Positions 53,452 through 63,902 of a stretch of 64,000 nucleotides of DNA are shown here, piece by piece; positions within the stretch are counted from its first letter, which is position 1; each line of letters begins with the position of its first letter. Source of the DNA: Capricornis sumatraensis (lineage: Eukaryota > Chordata > Mammalia > Artiodactyla > Bovidae); the NCBI RefSeq assembly GCF_032405125.1, contig NC_091082.1:53089501-53153500 (forward strand), written 5' to 3'. Under the pieces are notes generated by a model. It made no database searches, had not been told where the DNA came from, and saw only the letters and a program-made list of their open reading frames with translations. Made by a program: the position numbers and the translations under genes.

Positions 53452-54028
53452 AGGGCCGATGGTGACTGCAGCCATGAAGTTAAAAGACGCTTACTCCTTG
53501 GAAGGAAAGTTATGACCAACCTAGATAGCATATTCAAAAGCAGAGACATTACTTTGCCAACAAAGGTCCATCTAGTCAAGGCTATGTTTTTTCCAGTGGT
53601 CATGTATGGATGTGAGAGTTGGACTGTGAAGAAAGCTGAGCGCCGAAGAATTGATGCTTTTGAACTGTGGTGTTGCAGAAGACTCTTGAGAGTCCCTTGG
53701 ACTGCAAGGAGATCCAACCAGTCCATTCTAAAGGAGATCAGCCCTGGGTGTTCATTGGAAGGACTGGTGCTAAAGCTGAAACTCCAATACTTTGGCCATC
53801 TCATGCGAAGAGTTGACTCATTGGAAAAGACTCTGATGCTGGGAGGGATTGGGGGCAGGAAGAGAAGGGGACGACAGAGGATGATATGGCTGGATGGCAT
53901 CACCGACTCCATGGACATGAGTTTGAATGAACTCCGGGAGTTGGTGATGGACAGGGAGGCCTGGCGTGCTGCGATTCATGGGGTTACAAAGAGTTGGACA
54001 CAACCGAGCTACTGAACTGAACTGAAGG
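53452..54028 (+). mobile_element. BovB LINE, best-preserved copy with open C-terminal coding region
   Basis: A plus frame is open from 53299 to 54015; about its last 188 codons are BovB ORF2, for example HLVKAMFFPVVMYGCESWTV, RSNQSILKEISPGCSLEGLV and TDSMDMSLNELRELVMDREA. The upstream ~50 codons are unrelated flank. The polymerase core and endonuclease are absent, so it cannot be autonomous. The 3' end is GAGCTACTGAACTGAACTG. Confidence 0.97.
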
Positions 54029-54571
54029 GTCCCCCAGAGGCACACATGAGCCTCACCCTGGTGGGAGAGGCTAGGGATCTGGACCTGGGTGGGATCTGGC
54101 TTCAGGATCAAGGCTGGGGGCCTGTCCATGCTCCTCTAACAACACTGGCCTCTCTTCTCCCAGACCATCCAGGACAACCTCCTTACTCTCTGCCCAAGGG
54201 CTTTGCTTGAGTTACATGACTCAGAGGGCACTGGAATTCTGACGCAGTGCCTGTCCTTTGCTGAAGTCCAGGCACAAGCTACCCATGAGGGTGGGAGGTC
54301 AGGGGTGGGAGAGAGGCAGACCAGGTAGATGGAGAGCCACCATGCCCAAGAGACCACAGTGCTGGTAGAGGACAGCCAAGGGCACTGGGCGCTCCCCCCC
54401 CATGATGGTTACCGCCATGCATAATTCGTCCATTCCATGGGATGCAATTATTTGGTCAAACATCTGTTGAGACATCATGATGAATGTATTTTTTAGTTAC
54501 TTTGGGTAAGCAGATCAGCCTTCATGAGGTGAGTAGGCCTCATCCAATCAGCTGAAGGCCTTAAGAGAAAA
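54029..54571. other. Unique intron sequence
   Basis: Single-copy; nothing recognised. Confidence 0.4.
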
Positions 54572-54775
54572 TGACCAGGTGGCGCAGTGGTAAAGAATCT
54601 GCCTACCAATGCAGGAGATGCAAAAGAGGCTGGTTTGATCCCTCGGTCAGGAAGATCCCTTGAGAAGAAAGTGGCAACCCACTCCAGTATTCTTGCCTGG
54701 AAAATCCCATGGACAGAGGAGCCTGGCAGGCTACAGTCTACGGGGTTGCAAAGAGTTGGACATGACTGAGCCCAC
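54572..54775 (+). mobile_element. Bov-tA SINE
   Basis: CCAGGTGGCGCAGTGGTAAA to GAGTTGGACATGACTGAGCC. The first bases of the element are missing. Confidence 0.95.
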
Positions 54776-54919
54776 ACCCCAAGGGAAGAAAGAATTCTGC
54801 CTCCAGTTGCCTTTAGACTCAAAACAGGAATATCAACTCTTCCTGAGGTCTCCAGCCTGCTGGTTTGCCCCATGGAATTTAGATTGCCAGGCCCATAATC
54901 CTGTGAGCCAATTTCTTAA

Positions 54920-55194
54920 AAAAAATTTTTTTTTATTAGTGTATAGTTGCTTTGTAATGTGTTAGCTTCTACTACACAGAAAAGTGAATCAGCTATACAT
55001 ATAAATACAACCCCTTTTTTTGAATTTCTTTCCCATTTATGTCACCACAGAGCACTGAGTAGAGTTCCTTGTGCTATACAGTAGGTCCTCATTAGTTATC
55101 TGTTTATACATAGATCAATCATGTATATGTGTCAATCCCAATCGCCCTTCTTCCCCCTTGGTATCCATACATTTGTTCTGTATATCTGAGTCTT
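54920..55194 (-). mobile_element. L1 LINE 3' fragment
   Basis: TTTTTTATTAGTGTATAGTT, AGAGTTCCTTGTGCTATACA and TTGGTATCCATACATTTGTT are antisense L1 3' sequence. Flanks CAATTTCTTAA and TAATTCTTAA are probably the duplication. Confidence 0.8.
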
Positions 55195-55387
55195 TAATTC
55201 TTAAGATAAATCTCTCTGTCCATATATATATACTGTTTCTCTAGAGGACCCATCCACCCAGGAGGAGATTCATACCATAACCCACTGGCCCCATCAAAAG
55301 CTCATAAATTTCCCTGCTTAGGCCAGGATCTCTCTTCTTTCCTGGGCTGCACTTGGGACCACAGTTAGCAACTAATCAACCAGTTAG

Positions 55388-55622
55388 CAGCTAATCAACC
55401 CTGAATATTCATTGGGAGGACTGATGCTGAATCTTCAACACTTTGGGCACCTGATGCGAAGAGCTGACTCATTGGAAAAGACCCTGATGCTGGGAAAGAT
55501 TAAAGGCAGGAGGAGAAGGGGATGATAGAGGATGAGATGGCTGGATGGCATCGACTCAATGGACATGAGTTTGAGCAAACTCTAGGAGATAGTGAAGGAC
55601 AGGGAAGCCTGGCGTACTGGAG
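55388..55622 (+). mobile_element. BovB LINE 3' fragment, truncated at its 3' end
   Basis: AACCCTGAATATTCATTGGG to GACAGGGAAGCCTGGCGTAC. It lacks the last ~60 bases of BovB. The flank holds a 19-bp near-duplicate CAGTTAGCAACTAATCAAC. Confidence 0.9.
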
Positions 55623-55654
55623 TATGCCTCTCAATAGTTAAGAGGAAATCGTGG

Positions 55655-55885
55655 TGCTTCCAGCTACTTGCTGAGCACTCACTCTGCTGGACACAGAGCT
55701 AACGCTTCATGCTCATCACCACCTGCCCTCATGCCAGTCCTAGGAGGCAGGTCTGTCATTGCTCCCAATTGGGAGCAGAGGAAATGGAAGCTCAGAGAGG
55801 TCAAGCATCTTGCCCAAGGTCGAGGGCAGCTGGTAGCTGTAGACCAGACTTGAACCCAGCATTGTCTGAGGCCCCAACCCATTTT
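55655..55885 (-). repeat. MIR SINE, near full length
   Basis: TTGCTGAGCACTCACTCTGC, GGAAATGGAAGCTCAGAGAG, CATCTTGCCCAAGGTCGAGG and CAGACTTGAACCCAGCATTG. Confidence 0.9.
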
Positions 55886-55975
55886 ATGGATTCTGGTACT
55901 GGTATTTGTTGGGAGCAGGTGGGTGGTGTTAGAAACAAGCAGGCCAGGATCACAGGGCAATAGAGAGGGAGAACT

Positions 55976-56332
55976 TGGGACTTCCTTAGTGGTCCAGTGT
56001 TAAGAATCTGCCTGCCAATGCAGGAGAGATGGGTTCCATCCCCGGTCTGGGAAGTCCACATGCCAGGGGATAACTAAGCCTGTGCACCGCAACTACTGAG
56101 CCTGCCCTCCAGAGCCTGACCACAACGCCTAGGTACACAGGCCACAGGTACTTAAGCCCGCGAGCCGAGAGCCTGTGCTCTGCAACAGGAGAAGACACCG
56201 CGATGAGAAGCCTGCACACTGCAATGAAGGGTGGCCCCTGCTTGTCACAGTTAGAGAGCCTGCACACAGCAACAAAGACCCAGCACAGCCAAAAACAAAC
56301 AAACAAATGCATTAATTAATTAATAATAAAAG
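55976..56332 (+). mobile_element. CHR-2-like tRNA-Glu SINE, longest copy
   Basis: GGGACTTCCTTAGTGGTCCA, CAGGAGAAGACACCGCGATG and CAGCAACAAAGACCCAGCAC, ending in AATTAATTAATAATAAAAG. Confidence 0.95.
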
Positions 56333-57249
56333 AGGGAGAAGATGACTGCAAGGATGAAAGCCTGGGCTCCCAGGTGCCTGGGGGGCATAGCTGGCCCCCA
56401 GGGACATCAGCTCTTATTGGGAGTTGCCAAGGCCTCTCCGACAGGTAGAGGCCTGAGTGGGGGTGGGTGGGGGGCAAAAAATCTAAAATGCCAAGTGATC
56501 CTGAGAAGCCAGGCCCTCACTGCTTATCTGAAGAGTGAGCACCTAGCACGTTTGGGAGCAGGCTGTGCGTGGCCCAGGCGAGGGCAGTCCTGGAGCAGAG
56601 CTGCAAGTGGACACGGATCCTGAGGAAGGTCGGCCCATGACACACACGTGGTATGAGCAGGCATGAGGGGTAGGGAGATACTAGGAATATTCTGTGTCAA
56701 GGGCCCTAGCGGCTGTCAAGGTTTGTTCTAAGTCAAATAAGAGATGGTCCCTTGTTCCCAAGATCCGGGTGGCACTTGGCATGGAGTCACTCTCTCTGAA
56801 CCTGCCTTCATTTCCACCCAGACCTCAGTCACACAGCTTGGCCGCAACAGGACAGGCCAGCCCCTCCAGCTCTGTCTTGGATTTCAGCAGGTGGGACAGA
56901 CAGGCCACCAGCCTTTGTGGACTCCGCAAGCCCTCCTGTGTCAACCCCCCCACCCCGCCCACTGGCTCCTGGGAGCCGTCAGCCCCGCCTGTACCAACTG
57001 CTCAGTTCTGTCCCCTCCCTTCCCATCTGCAGGCCCCTGGGACTTGTCAACCTGCTGTAGTGACCTGTCACTGACTTCCTGCCATCTCCCAGCACAGAGG
57101 AAGGAGAAATGGGCAGGAAACAGGTAGGCTACTATGCTGGAGCCTGGGACCCCAGGGACTCTGTGGATGGCTCCCACCAGAGGGTGGCCAGGTCTCCAGC
57201 CATAGTTTGCCCAGGTACTGACCTCTTGTCTTTTGCCCTGAGAATGATA
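56333..57249. other. Unique intron sequence
   Basis: G+C-rich single-copy DNA; nothing recognised. Confidence 0.4.
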
Positions 57250-57508
57250 CCAGGATTTCCCTAGTGGCCCAATGGTTAAGAATCTGCCTGCCAATACAGG
57301 GGACACAGGCTTGATCCCTGGTCAGGAATGATTTCCATATACCAAGGGGCAACTAAGCCTGTGTGCCACAACTATGGAAGCCCACAATCCTAGAGACCAT
57401 GCCTTGGAACAAGAGAAGCAACCGCAGTGCGAAGTCTGAGCACGGCAACAAAGAGTAGCCCCTGCTAGCTGCAACTTAAGATCCAACACAGCCAAAAAAA
57501 TAAAAGAC
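57250..57508 (+). mobile_element. CHR-2-like tRNA-Glu SINE
   Basis: GATTTCCCTAGTGGCCCAAT to AAGATCCAACACAGCC, then an A-rich tail. Confidence 0.93.
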
Positions 57509-58066
57509 ACTTCTTTGGGGCAGATGGCTTGCCTCTCCAGGCTGGCTGGAGGCTGGGCCAAGGCCCGGGGCGGGGAGGTGTATGCAAAGAGATGCTACCT
57601 CGGGAGTCAGAGGCCTGGCTTCTGTAGACCCTGAGCAGGGAACTTCCCCTCTCTGGGCCTCCAGTTCCCCAGCTGTGAAGGAGAGGGGTGATTCCATCAC
57701 CGCTCCCCAGATTCTTTGGGTCTGGTGTCGTGTGTTGATGTGCGGGGTGGCCAGGCATCTCAGAGTTTACTGAGTCCCCTGAGGATCCACCCTCCCTAAA
57801 CTCCAGTCAGTATCACTGCTTAACAGGCACCCAGGGTACTGATGGGGGGGCGCCCTAACCCCTCTGAGAATCATGGCAGCAAGCCTCCTGCAGTGGGGCC
57901 AAACCCGGATGCGCATCAGGCCCCACCCTGACCTGGTGAGAAGCCCAGGCAGCAAACGGTAATTAAAAGTATAAGCTTTCAGGGTACAACACATAGAGCC
58001 TCCCTCCATCCCCCCAGCTCTAGTGTGTTGGAAAAGCTTCCTTCCTTTTCCCATCTCTAAAGTGGC
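57509..58066. other. Unique intron sequence
   Basis: Single-copy; nothing recognised. Confidence 0.4.
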
Positions 58067-58360
58067 TAAAGGAAATCAACCCTGAGTATTTATTGGGAGG
58101 ACTGATGCTGAAGCTTCAACAATTTGCGCACCTGATGCAAAGAGCTGACTCATTGGAAAAGACCCTGATTCTGGGAAAGATTGAAGGCAGGAGGAGAAGG
58201 GGGTGACAGAGGATGAGATGGTTGGATGGCATCAACTCAATGGACATGAGTTTGAGCAAACTCCAGGAGATAGTGAAGGACAGGGAAGCCTGGCATACTG
58301 CAGTTCATGGGGTCACAAACAGTTGGACATGACTTAGCTGCTGAACAACAGCAACAATAG
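58067..58360 (+). mobile_element. BovB LINE 3' fragment
   Basis: AAATCAACCCTGAGTATTTA to GACTTAGCTGCTGAACAACA. The 3' end is intact. Confidence 0.93.
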
Positions 58361-58364
58361 TTGC

Positions 58365-58500
58365 TAAACCTGCTTAGCTTCTTCTTAACCAGTCTGGGCC
58401 TCAGTTTTCCCATCTCTCAAATGGGGGAACATATATCACTGGTTCCCCCTCATGGGATTTCTGGGAAAATTAAATGTCTTCATGGTAGAAAGTGTTTGGA
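58365..58500 (+). repeat. MIR SINE fragment
   Basis: GGGCCTCAGTTTTCCCATCT, then CTCAAATGGGGGAAC and GGGAAAATTAAATG, in sense order. Confidence 0.75.
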
Positions 58501-58579
58501 GCTCTTCCTGCACAGGGCATCCTTGGAAATGTCCAGACTCCATGACGCCAAATGAGAACCAGCCTCTAGATTCAGCAGA

Positions 58580-58905
58580 ACTGAGGGAAGAAGCAGCCAC
58601 CTACCTTCTTTGTTTTAAGAAGAGCCAAACGAAGGCACTAAGTTTATACATTCATTTTGCTACAGACGGGAGGATTTAAATAGCTTTCTAAAAGGTATTT
58701 TTAAAAACTGCTCTTCAATGCTCCATTAAAAGATTCTCTGCCTTGCCTTGGCGTCTCCAGGGCTGCCAAAAATACTATGAAAATTACTAAAATGCAGTCT
58801 GCGGTCGGCTCAAAAAAGGTTTGCCAACTGGCTTCAAATAATCTAAAACCTGATCCCATCTGATCTGGAACATAAGAGCTCGCGTTGCACAGAGGGATGA
58901 TCTGG
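58580..58905. other. AT-rich unique block, strong conserved-element candidate
   Basis: AGGATTTAAATAGCTTTCTA, TGCTCCATTAAAAGATTCTC, ATGAAAATTACTAAAATGCA and CTTCAAATAATCTAAAACCT in 325 repeat-free bases. A minus-strand 80-codon open frame is not exon-like. Confidence 0.4.
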
Positions 58906-59195
58906 GCGCCTCGTGGAAGCACCTCCTTACTTAAGAGACCCACGTGGACCCCTGGGCCGCCTTCCTGAAAGGCTCTCTTCCTGGCTTATGGAAGCCACAG
59001 CCGTCCGTCCTCTCCAGCTATCTCTCCCCCTCCCCCTCCCCCTCCTGTCATCCCTAAATGTTGGGAACTCTCAGCCTCAGTCTCTGCCCCATTCTTTTCT
59101 TTCTGGCTGACCTTCCACACACTGACCCTTGACTCTAATTCCTAATCCTGACTCAGATCCTGACGTTACCACCCAATTCCAAACCCACAGTATCC
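58906..59195. other. Unique intron sequence with a short CCCCCT run
   Basis: CTCCCCCTCCCCCTCCCCCT at 59024-59043; otherwise single-copy. Confidence 0.5.
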
Positions 59196-59400
59196 GTGTG
59201 CTTAGTCGCTTCAGTTGTGTCCGAATCTTTGCGACCTCATGGACTGGAGCCCACCAGGCTCCTCCGTCCACGGGCTTCTTCAGGCAAGAGTACTGGAGTG
59301 GGTGCCACCTCCTACTCTAGAGGATCTTCCAGATCCAGGCATCCAACTCGCGCCTCCTGCACTGGCAGGCAGATATACCACTGGGCCACTGGGGAAGCCC
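59196..59400 (-). mobile_element. Bov-tA SINE with decayed target-site duplication
   Basis: GTGTGCTTAGTCGCTTCAG to GGGCCACTGGGGAAGCCC. Flanks CAAACCCACAGTATCC (59180-59195) and CAAACCCGCAGCATCC (59401-59416) differ by two transitions. Confidence 0.96.
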
Positions 59401-59429
59401 CAAACCCGCAGCATCCACTGCCGGTTTGA

Positions 59430-59795
59430 TAAGTATGGACTGAATGTCTGTGTCTCCCCAAAAGCCCTATGTTGAAGCCCCAACTCCCAGTGTGATGGTG
59501 TTAGGAAGTGGGGCCTCTGGGAGGTGACTAAGGCTAGATGAGGTCTTGAGGGTGGGGCCCGTGATGGGATTAGTGCCCTTAGAAGAAGGTGAGGCCAGAG
59601 GGCTCTCTCTTGCTTTCTCCACCACGGCCGCTTTAGGACACAGGCAGGAGACAGCCCTCTGTGAACCAGGAAGCTGGTGGCTCCTTGATCTTGGACATCA
59701 AGCCTCCAGAACTGTGAGTGATAAATGACTGCTGCATAAGCTGCCCTTTCTGTGGTGCTTTGTGACAGCAGCCTGGGCAGACTAAGACAGCATGG
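59430..59795 (+). mobile_element. MaLR (MLT1/MST-type) LTR
   Basis: GGTGTTAGGAAGTGGGGCCT, GATGGGATTAGTGCCCTTAG, GTGAACCAGGAAGCTGGTGG and CAGCCTGGGCAGACTAAGAC follow the MaLR LTR consensus end to end. It is a solo LTR. Confidence 0.88.
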
Positions 59796-59963
59796 CTGGA
59801 AGGGCAACCACAGCCACCGTGATCGAAATATGGCCAGTGGTGTTCTCTTCTGAGCATCTGGCACCACCACCCACACGGCTCTTCAGCCCCGAGTCCATCT
59901 GATTCCTCTCTTTGCCTTATCCTCATGTCCAAGCCTTTGGCAAGTATTGTCAACCTTACCTCG

Positions 59964-60162
59964 AAACCCTGATGCTGGGAAAGACTGAGAGCAGGAAGAG
60001 AAGGAGGTGGCAGAGAATGAGATGATTGGATAGCATCATTGACTCAATGGATGTGAGCTTGAGCAGACTTCAGGAGATAGTAAAGGACAGGGGAGCCTGG
60101 CATGCTGCAGTCCATGGGGTTGCGAAGAGTCTGACACTACTTAGCGACTGAACATCACCTCA
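59964..60162 (+). mobile_element. BovB LINE 3' fragment
   Basis: GAAACCCTGATGCTGGGAAA to CTACTTAGCGACTGAACATC. Confidence 0.92.
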
Positions 60163-60189
60163 AAACAGATCCCAGACCTCACCCCTTCT

Positions 60190-60600
60190 CCCTTGCCCAT
60201 GGCTCCTGCTCTGGTTTGCCTGGTCATCCTCTCACCCGCATGTTGCCTGGCTCTTCCGTCTTGTCTATTTGCCTTCACCTTGGTTTCTCTACAAACAACC
60301 ATTTAGCTCTCACCAGCTAGAGGAAGCTCAGCAGGTCCTGTCACTGCCCCATTTTCAATGCTTCCAAGGCTTCGGCTGAAGTGAAACCCACACCCCGACC
60401 TCCCTCCTGGTCATGCCCCACTCCCTGCCCCCGCCTTGCCCCCTGCCCCGCGCTCACTGTCCTGTTCCTGCTTTCTTTCTTTTTCCTTCCTCCCAGCCCA
60501 GGTGACTTTGCATTGACTGACTGTTCCCTCTACCTGGAGCATTCTTCTGGGTTACTCTATCTCCTCCTAGGAAGAGAAGAAGTCATGGAGAATCCTCATT
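60190..60600 (+). repeat. L2 LINE fragment
   Basis: GTTCCCTCTACCTGGAGCAT, preceded by C-rich worn L2 sequence. Only 60510-60600 is convincing. Confidence 0.5.
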
Positions 60601-61264
60601 TTCCAAGGAAAAGGCCCCAGGGAATGCTGCTTGGCCTCAAGGAGGGCTCTCTAGGCCCTACATAAAAGGCACAGACTAGAACCCTTCTGATCAGACTCAA
60701 AGCTCCCAGAGGTGGTCCATACTGCAATGCCTGCATGCCCACCGTCCATTCTCCACTGGTGGGATGCTCACAGCAGCCAGGCCTCTCAGAACCAAGCCTG
60801 GTCATCCTCTCATCCTCTCACCAAGCCAGGCTTGGTCCTGTATCCTTAAGCATCCCTGCCCTGGGCACCAGGGGCAGTCCCCATCTCTGGAGGGGGTTTT
60901 GCCTCATTCCAATGGGACACTACCCATGTCTCATGTTGGAGCCGTCACCAATGCAATCCAATATTGATGCTCCTGTTAGGAGGTGGGCAGGCCCTGTCCA
61001 CTGTAAGGTGCTGGGGACAGCACACCCCGAGCCCAAGGGATGTGCCACAGGGGATCTGTGAGCAAGACAGAGGTAACCAAGGAGGACTATGGCTGCTGCT
61101 GAGCCTGTGCCAGAGCCAGTGGGGCTGCAGCTTGGGACCAGAGGCAGAGAAACTGCAGATGTAACTGAGGGGCAGGTGGAAGCCCAGCCATGCGGGGCAT
61201 ATTTTGGCCAAAGTAGTAATCTGCATTTCTCTGTGAGAGCAGAAATCACAGGAGGGATTCCAGT
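60601..61264. other. Unique intron sequence
   Basis: Single-copy; nothing recognised. Confidence 0.4.
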
Positions 61265-61365
61265 GGCCTCTGATCCTTTGGATAGAGGTGCCTGGAGGGC
61301 TATGATCCATAGGGTGGCAAAGAGTTGGACACGACTGAAGGGACTTCAGTACGCACATACGCATG
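61265..61365 (+). mobile_element. Degenerate Bov SINE 3' fragment
   Basis: GGATAGAGGTGCCTGGAGGG, CTATGATCCATAGGGTGG and GAGTTGGACACGACTGAAGG. Confidence 0.8.
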
Positions 61366-61439
61366 CACTGCTCCCTTGGACATCACTGCTGGGCGCAGGG
61401 TTTCCCACCTGCTGTCAGCAGCCCTCTCCCACCATTTGA

Positions 61440-61815
61440 CTGCCTCAAACAATGAAGAACTGATTAGAAGTTTTAATTGTGTCTGGAAACTTGGAGGCCT
61501 TGGAGCTGTGTGAAAGGCCTACTTTAAATGTTTTACTATAACGGTCTGTTAACAAATTCCAGACTTAATTTATCCAAGAACTTGTTAAAATTCCCTCTGT
61601 GCAGCCACGCAAGGAATGCGATTTTGAAGTCATTTACTTACCAATAAATTACAATGGTCTGAAATCATTAGCAGCAAAGTAAATTGTTTTAATTGATCTG
61701 AACTTCCTTACAATCCAGAGACTCTGTTTCTTTGCTGCTGCACTTTCTAAAGGTCTAAAATAACAAATTAATCTCGCTTGAATCCTGTCATCTTTGGAGT
61801 AGTCCTTCCTCTCAG
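61440..61815. other. AT-rich unique block, strong conserved-element candidate
   Basis: About 375 repeat-free bases dense in homeodomain-like sites: GAAGTTTTAATTGTGTCTGG, CCAGACTTAATTTATCC, ACCAATAAATTACAATGG, AAATTGTTTTAATTGATC and AACAAATTAATCTCGC. It is the most AT-skewed unique block in the window. Confidence 0.45.
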
Positions 61816-62045
61816 CGACCAGGAAAGGGGAGGAGTTCATGGTGGGAACAGGACTTCCTGTACTGGCCCAGGACTGCCCAGAAACAGTTGAAATCTAGCT
61901 GCAGGTTACCCTTTCCACTGTGGGCAAGTCTCAGAACCAACTGGGGTGTATGTTCCTTCTCTGGTCCTAGGCTTAGTCACATACTTTATTGTTATTTATC
62001 CGGCTGTTCATTTTCGTTTTGTGCAATTTTCTGTATGTCTAGTAT
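61816..62045. other. Unique intron sequence
   Basis: Single-copy; nothing recognised. Confidence 0.4.
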
Positions 62046-62262
62046 GTGTGACTCATTGGAAAGGCCCTGATGCTGGGAAAGATTGAAGGGAGGAGGAGAC
62101 AGGGATGACAGAGGACGAGATGGTTGGGTAGCATCACCAACTCGATGGACATGAGTTTGAGCAAGCTCCGGCAGATAGTGAAGGACAGGGAAGCATGGCA
62201 TGCTGTAGTCCACAGGGTGGCAAAGAGCTGGACACGACTGAACGACTGAACAACAACGTGTA
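62046..62262 (+). mobile_element. BovB LINE 3' fragment
   Basis: ACTCATTGGAAAGGCCCTGA to GACACGACTGAACGACTGAA, then CAACAAC. Confidence 0.93.
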
Positions 62263-62941
62263 TGACAGTAACAAAAGCAAATACAGAAACACATAAAAAG
62301 CTTCGAGTCTGCTTCTAGTGACCTTGATTCCCAGACAGGTCCTTGGGAGAGTCCTGGGATTGTGTGCTAAGCCATCAAAACAGTGAAACTCCCCCTCTGG
62401 TCTTTTCCCCAGCACTTCCAGAGTCTGAGCCCTGCGTCTGGTCACTGAGGGTGTGCAGAGGTGCCAGCCACTTCAAAAGCAGGACCAGAGAGTGACCGGG
62501 GCTGCATTTTAGGACTCCTCTGGGTCCTCTCTAAACCCATCCTAAACCTGACCCAGACCCTGACCAGTTGAGGGGGAGGGAGTGGGAAACTGGGGTGACT
62601 GCTAGTGGTCCAATCCAAGTGCGGCCAGTGTGTGGGGGTCACCTCTAGCCATAGCCTCATAAATCACCTCCAAGGTTGAATGGGCCCAAGTCACAGTCCA
62701 TTGTGCAGAGATGCTGGTCCAGAGGGCTGCTGCAGTGGCCCTGGGCTCCATTGCTCTTAATTTCCTAGAACCAGGGTCATATAGGGGGATAAGGGTGGAC
62801 CCAGCATCCATCCAAGCTACCCACTCCCCGCCTGTGCCTAAGCCCCTGTTCTGTCCCTGTGGAATACTTTGCTCTTTCTGCCTGGAACTATCCTTCCTCT
62901 TAACTCACCGCTCCCAAGTAAGGGGCTCAAGATGGGCCCTG
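62263..62941. other. Mostly unique intron sequence
   Basis: 62845-62905 (GGAATACTTTGCTCTTTCTG, then CCTGGAACTATCCTTCC) is a small L2-like piece. The rest is single-copy. Confidence 0.45.
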
Positions 62942-63231
62942 GGGACTTCCCTGGTGGTCCAGTGGTTAAAAGTCCACCTGCTAAGGTAGGGGACACAGGT
63001 TTGATCCCTGGTCTAGGAGAATCCCACAAGCCGCATGGCAACTAAGCCCATGCACCATGACTACTGAAGGCTGTGTGCCTATAGCCCATGCTCTGCAGCA
63101 AGAAGCCACCGCCACGAGAAGCCTGCGCACCACAGCCAGAGAGTAGTCCCCACTCGCCGCAAATAGAGAAAGCCCAAGTGCAGCAACGAAGACCCGGCAC
63201 AGCCAAAAAATAAATTAATTAAAGAGAAAGC
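62942..63231 (+). mobile_element. CHR-2-like tRNA-Glu SINE with target-site duplication
   Basis: GGGACTTCCCTGGTGGTCCA to ACGAAGACCCGGCACAGCC plus an A-rich tail. TGGGCCCTG at 62933-62941 and 63232-63240 is its duplication. Confidence 0.96.
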
Positions 63232-63240
63232 TGGGCCCTG

Positions 63241-63789
63241 AGCAGGCTGGATGATGCCCAGCTGTGTACGAGTCCTCCCAGAGGTGCCTCGGTCCCCAGT
63301 GGTGGTGGCTTCTGTTCCAGAGAACACCCCATCCCCACCCCAGGAAGGTGGGAGCCCTAGGATGGTCTGCACAGGTGAATAGGGACTTCAGGTTTCAGGG
63401 TGGAGATGCCCCAGGACAAGAGTCCAAACCCAGTCCTGTTTCCAGAGCAGGTTTGGCGTGATGCCGCTGGCCAGGTGTGCAGAGGGCTGGCAAATCCCAT
63501 CCGCACACAGCCGGGCCTCCTGCAGCCAGCACAGGGAAGGCTGATCAAACAGGAGGAGGCCGGGGCTGGAGCCGCGCCCGGTGTCAGACTATCACAACAG
63601 TTTATCTTGCTGCATTGACTGACGGGGGAGCCTCGAGAGAGAATTATGAAATCCACAAGCAGAGATCCATTTACATCCCAGCAATCGCTCCTCTTATTCC
63701 CAGGATGGAAGGAGAAGCCAGCCCAGGGCTCTGGCGTCTGTCCTGAGACCTTGCCTACTTTCCCGTTGTCGACAACACAAGAGCAGAGA
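63241..63789. other. Unique intron sequence
   Basis: G+C-rich single-copy DNA; nothing recognised. Confidence 0.4.
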
Positions 63790-63902
63790 TTTCTTTTTCG
63801 GGCCCCACTGTGCAGCATGAGGAACTTTCCCGACCAGGGATTGAATCTGTGCTTCCTGCAATGGAAGTATGAAATCTTAACTGCTGGACTATCCAGAAAG
63901 TT
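63790..63902 (-). mobile_element. CHR-2-like tRNA-Glu SINE fragment
   Basis: TTTCTTTTTCGGGCCCCACT, GACCAGGGATTGAATCTGTG and TTAACTGCTGGACTATCCAG, in antisense order. Confidence 0.85.

Noticed and set aside
53299..54015. Open frame as a host gene
   Set aside because: Its main part is BovB ORF2; the first ~50 codons are unrelated flank.
58701..58943. 80-codon minus-strand open frame in the AT-rich block
   Set aside because: No splice sites or similarity; non-coding conservation is the better hypothesis.
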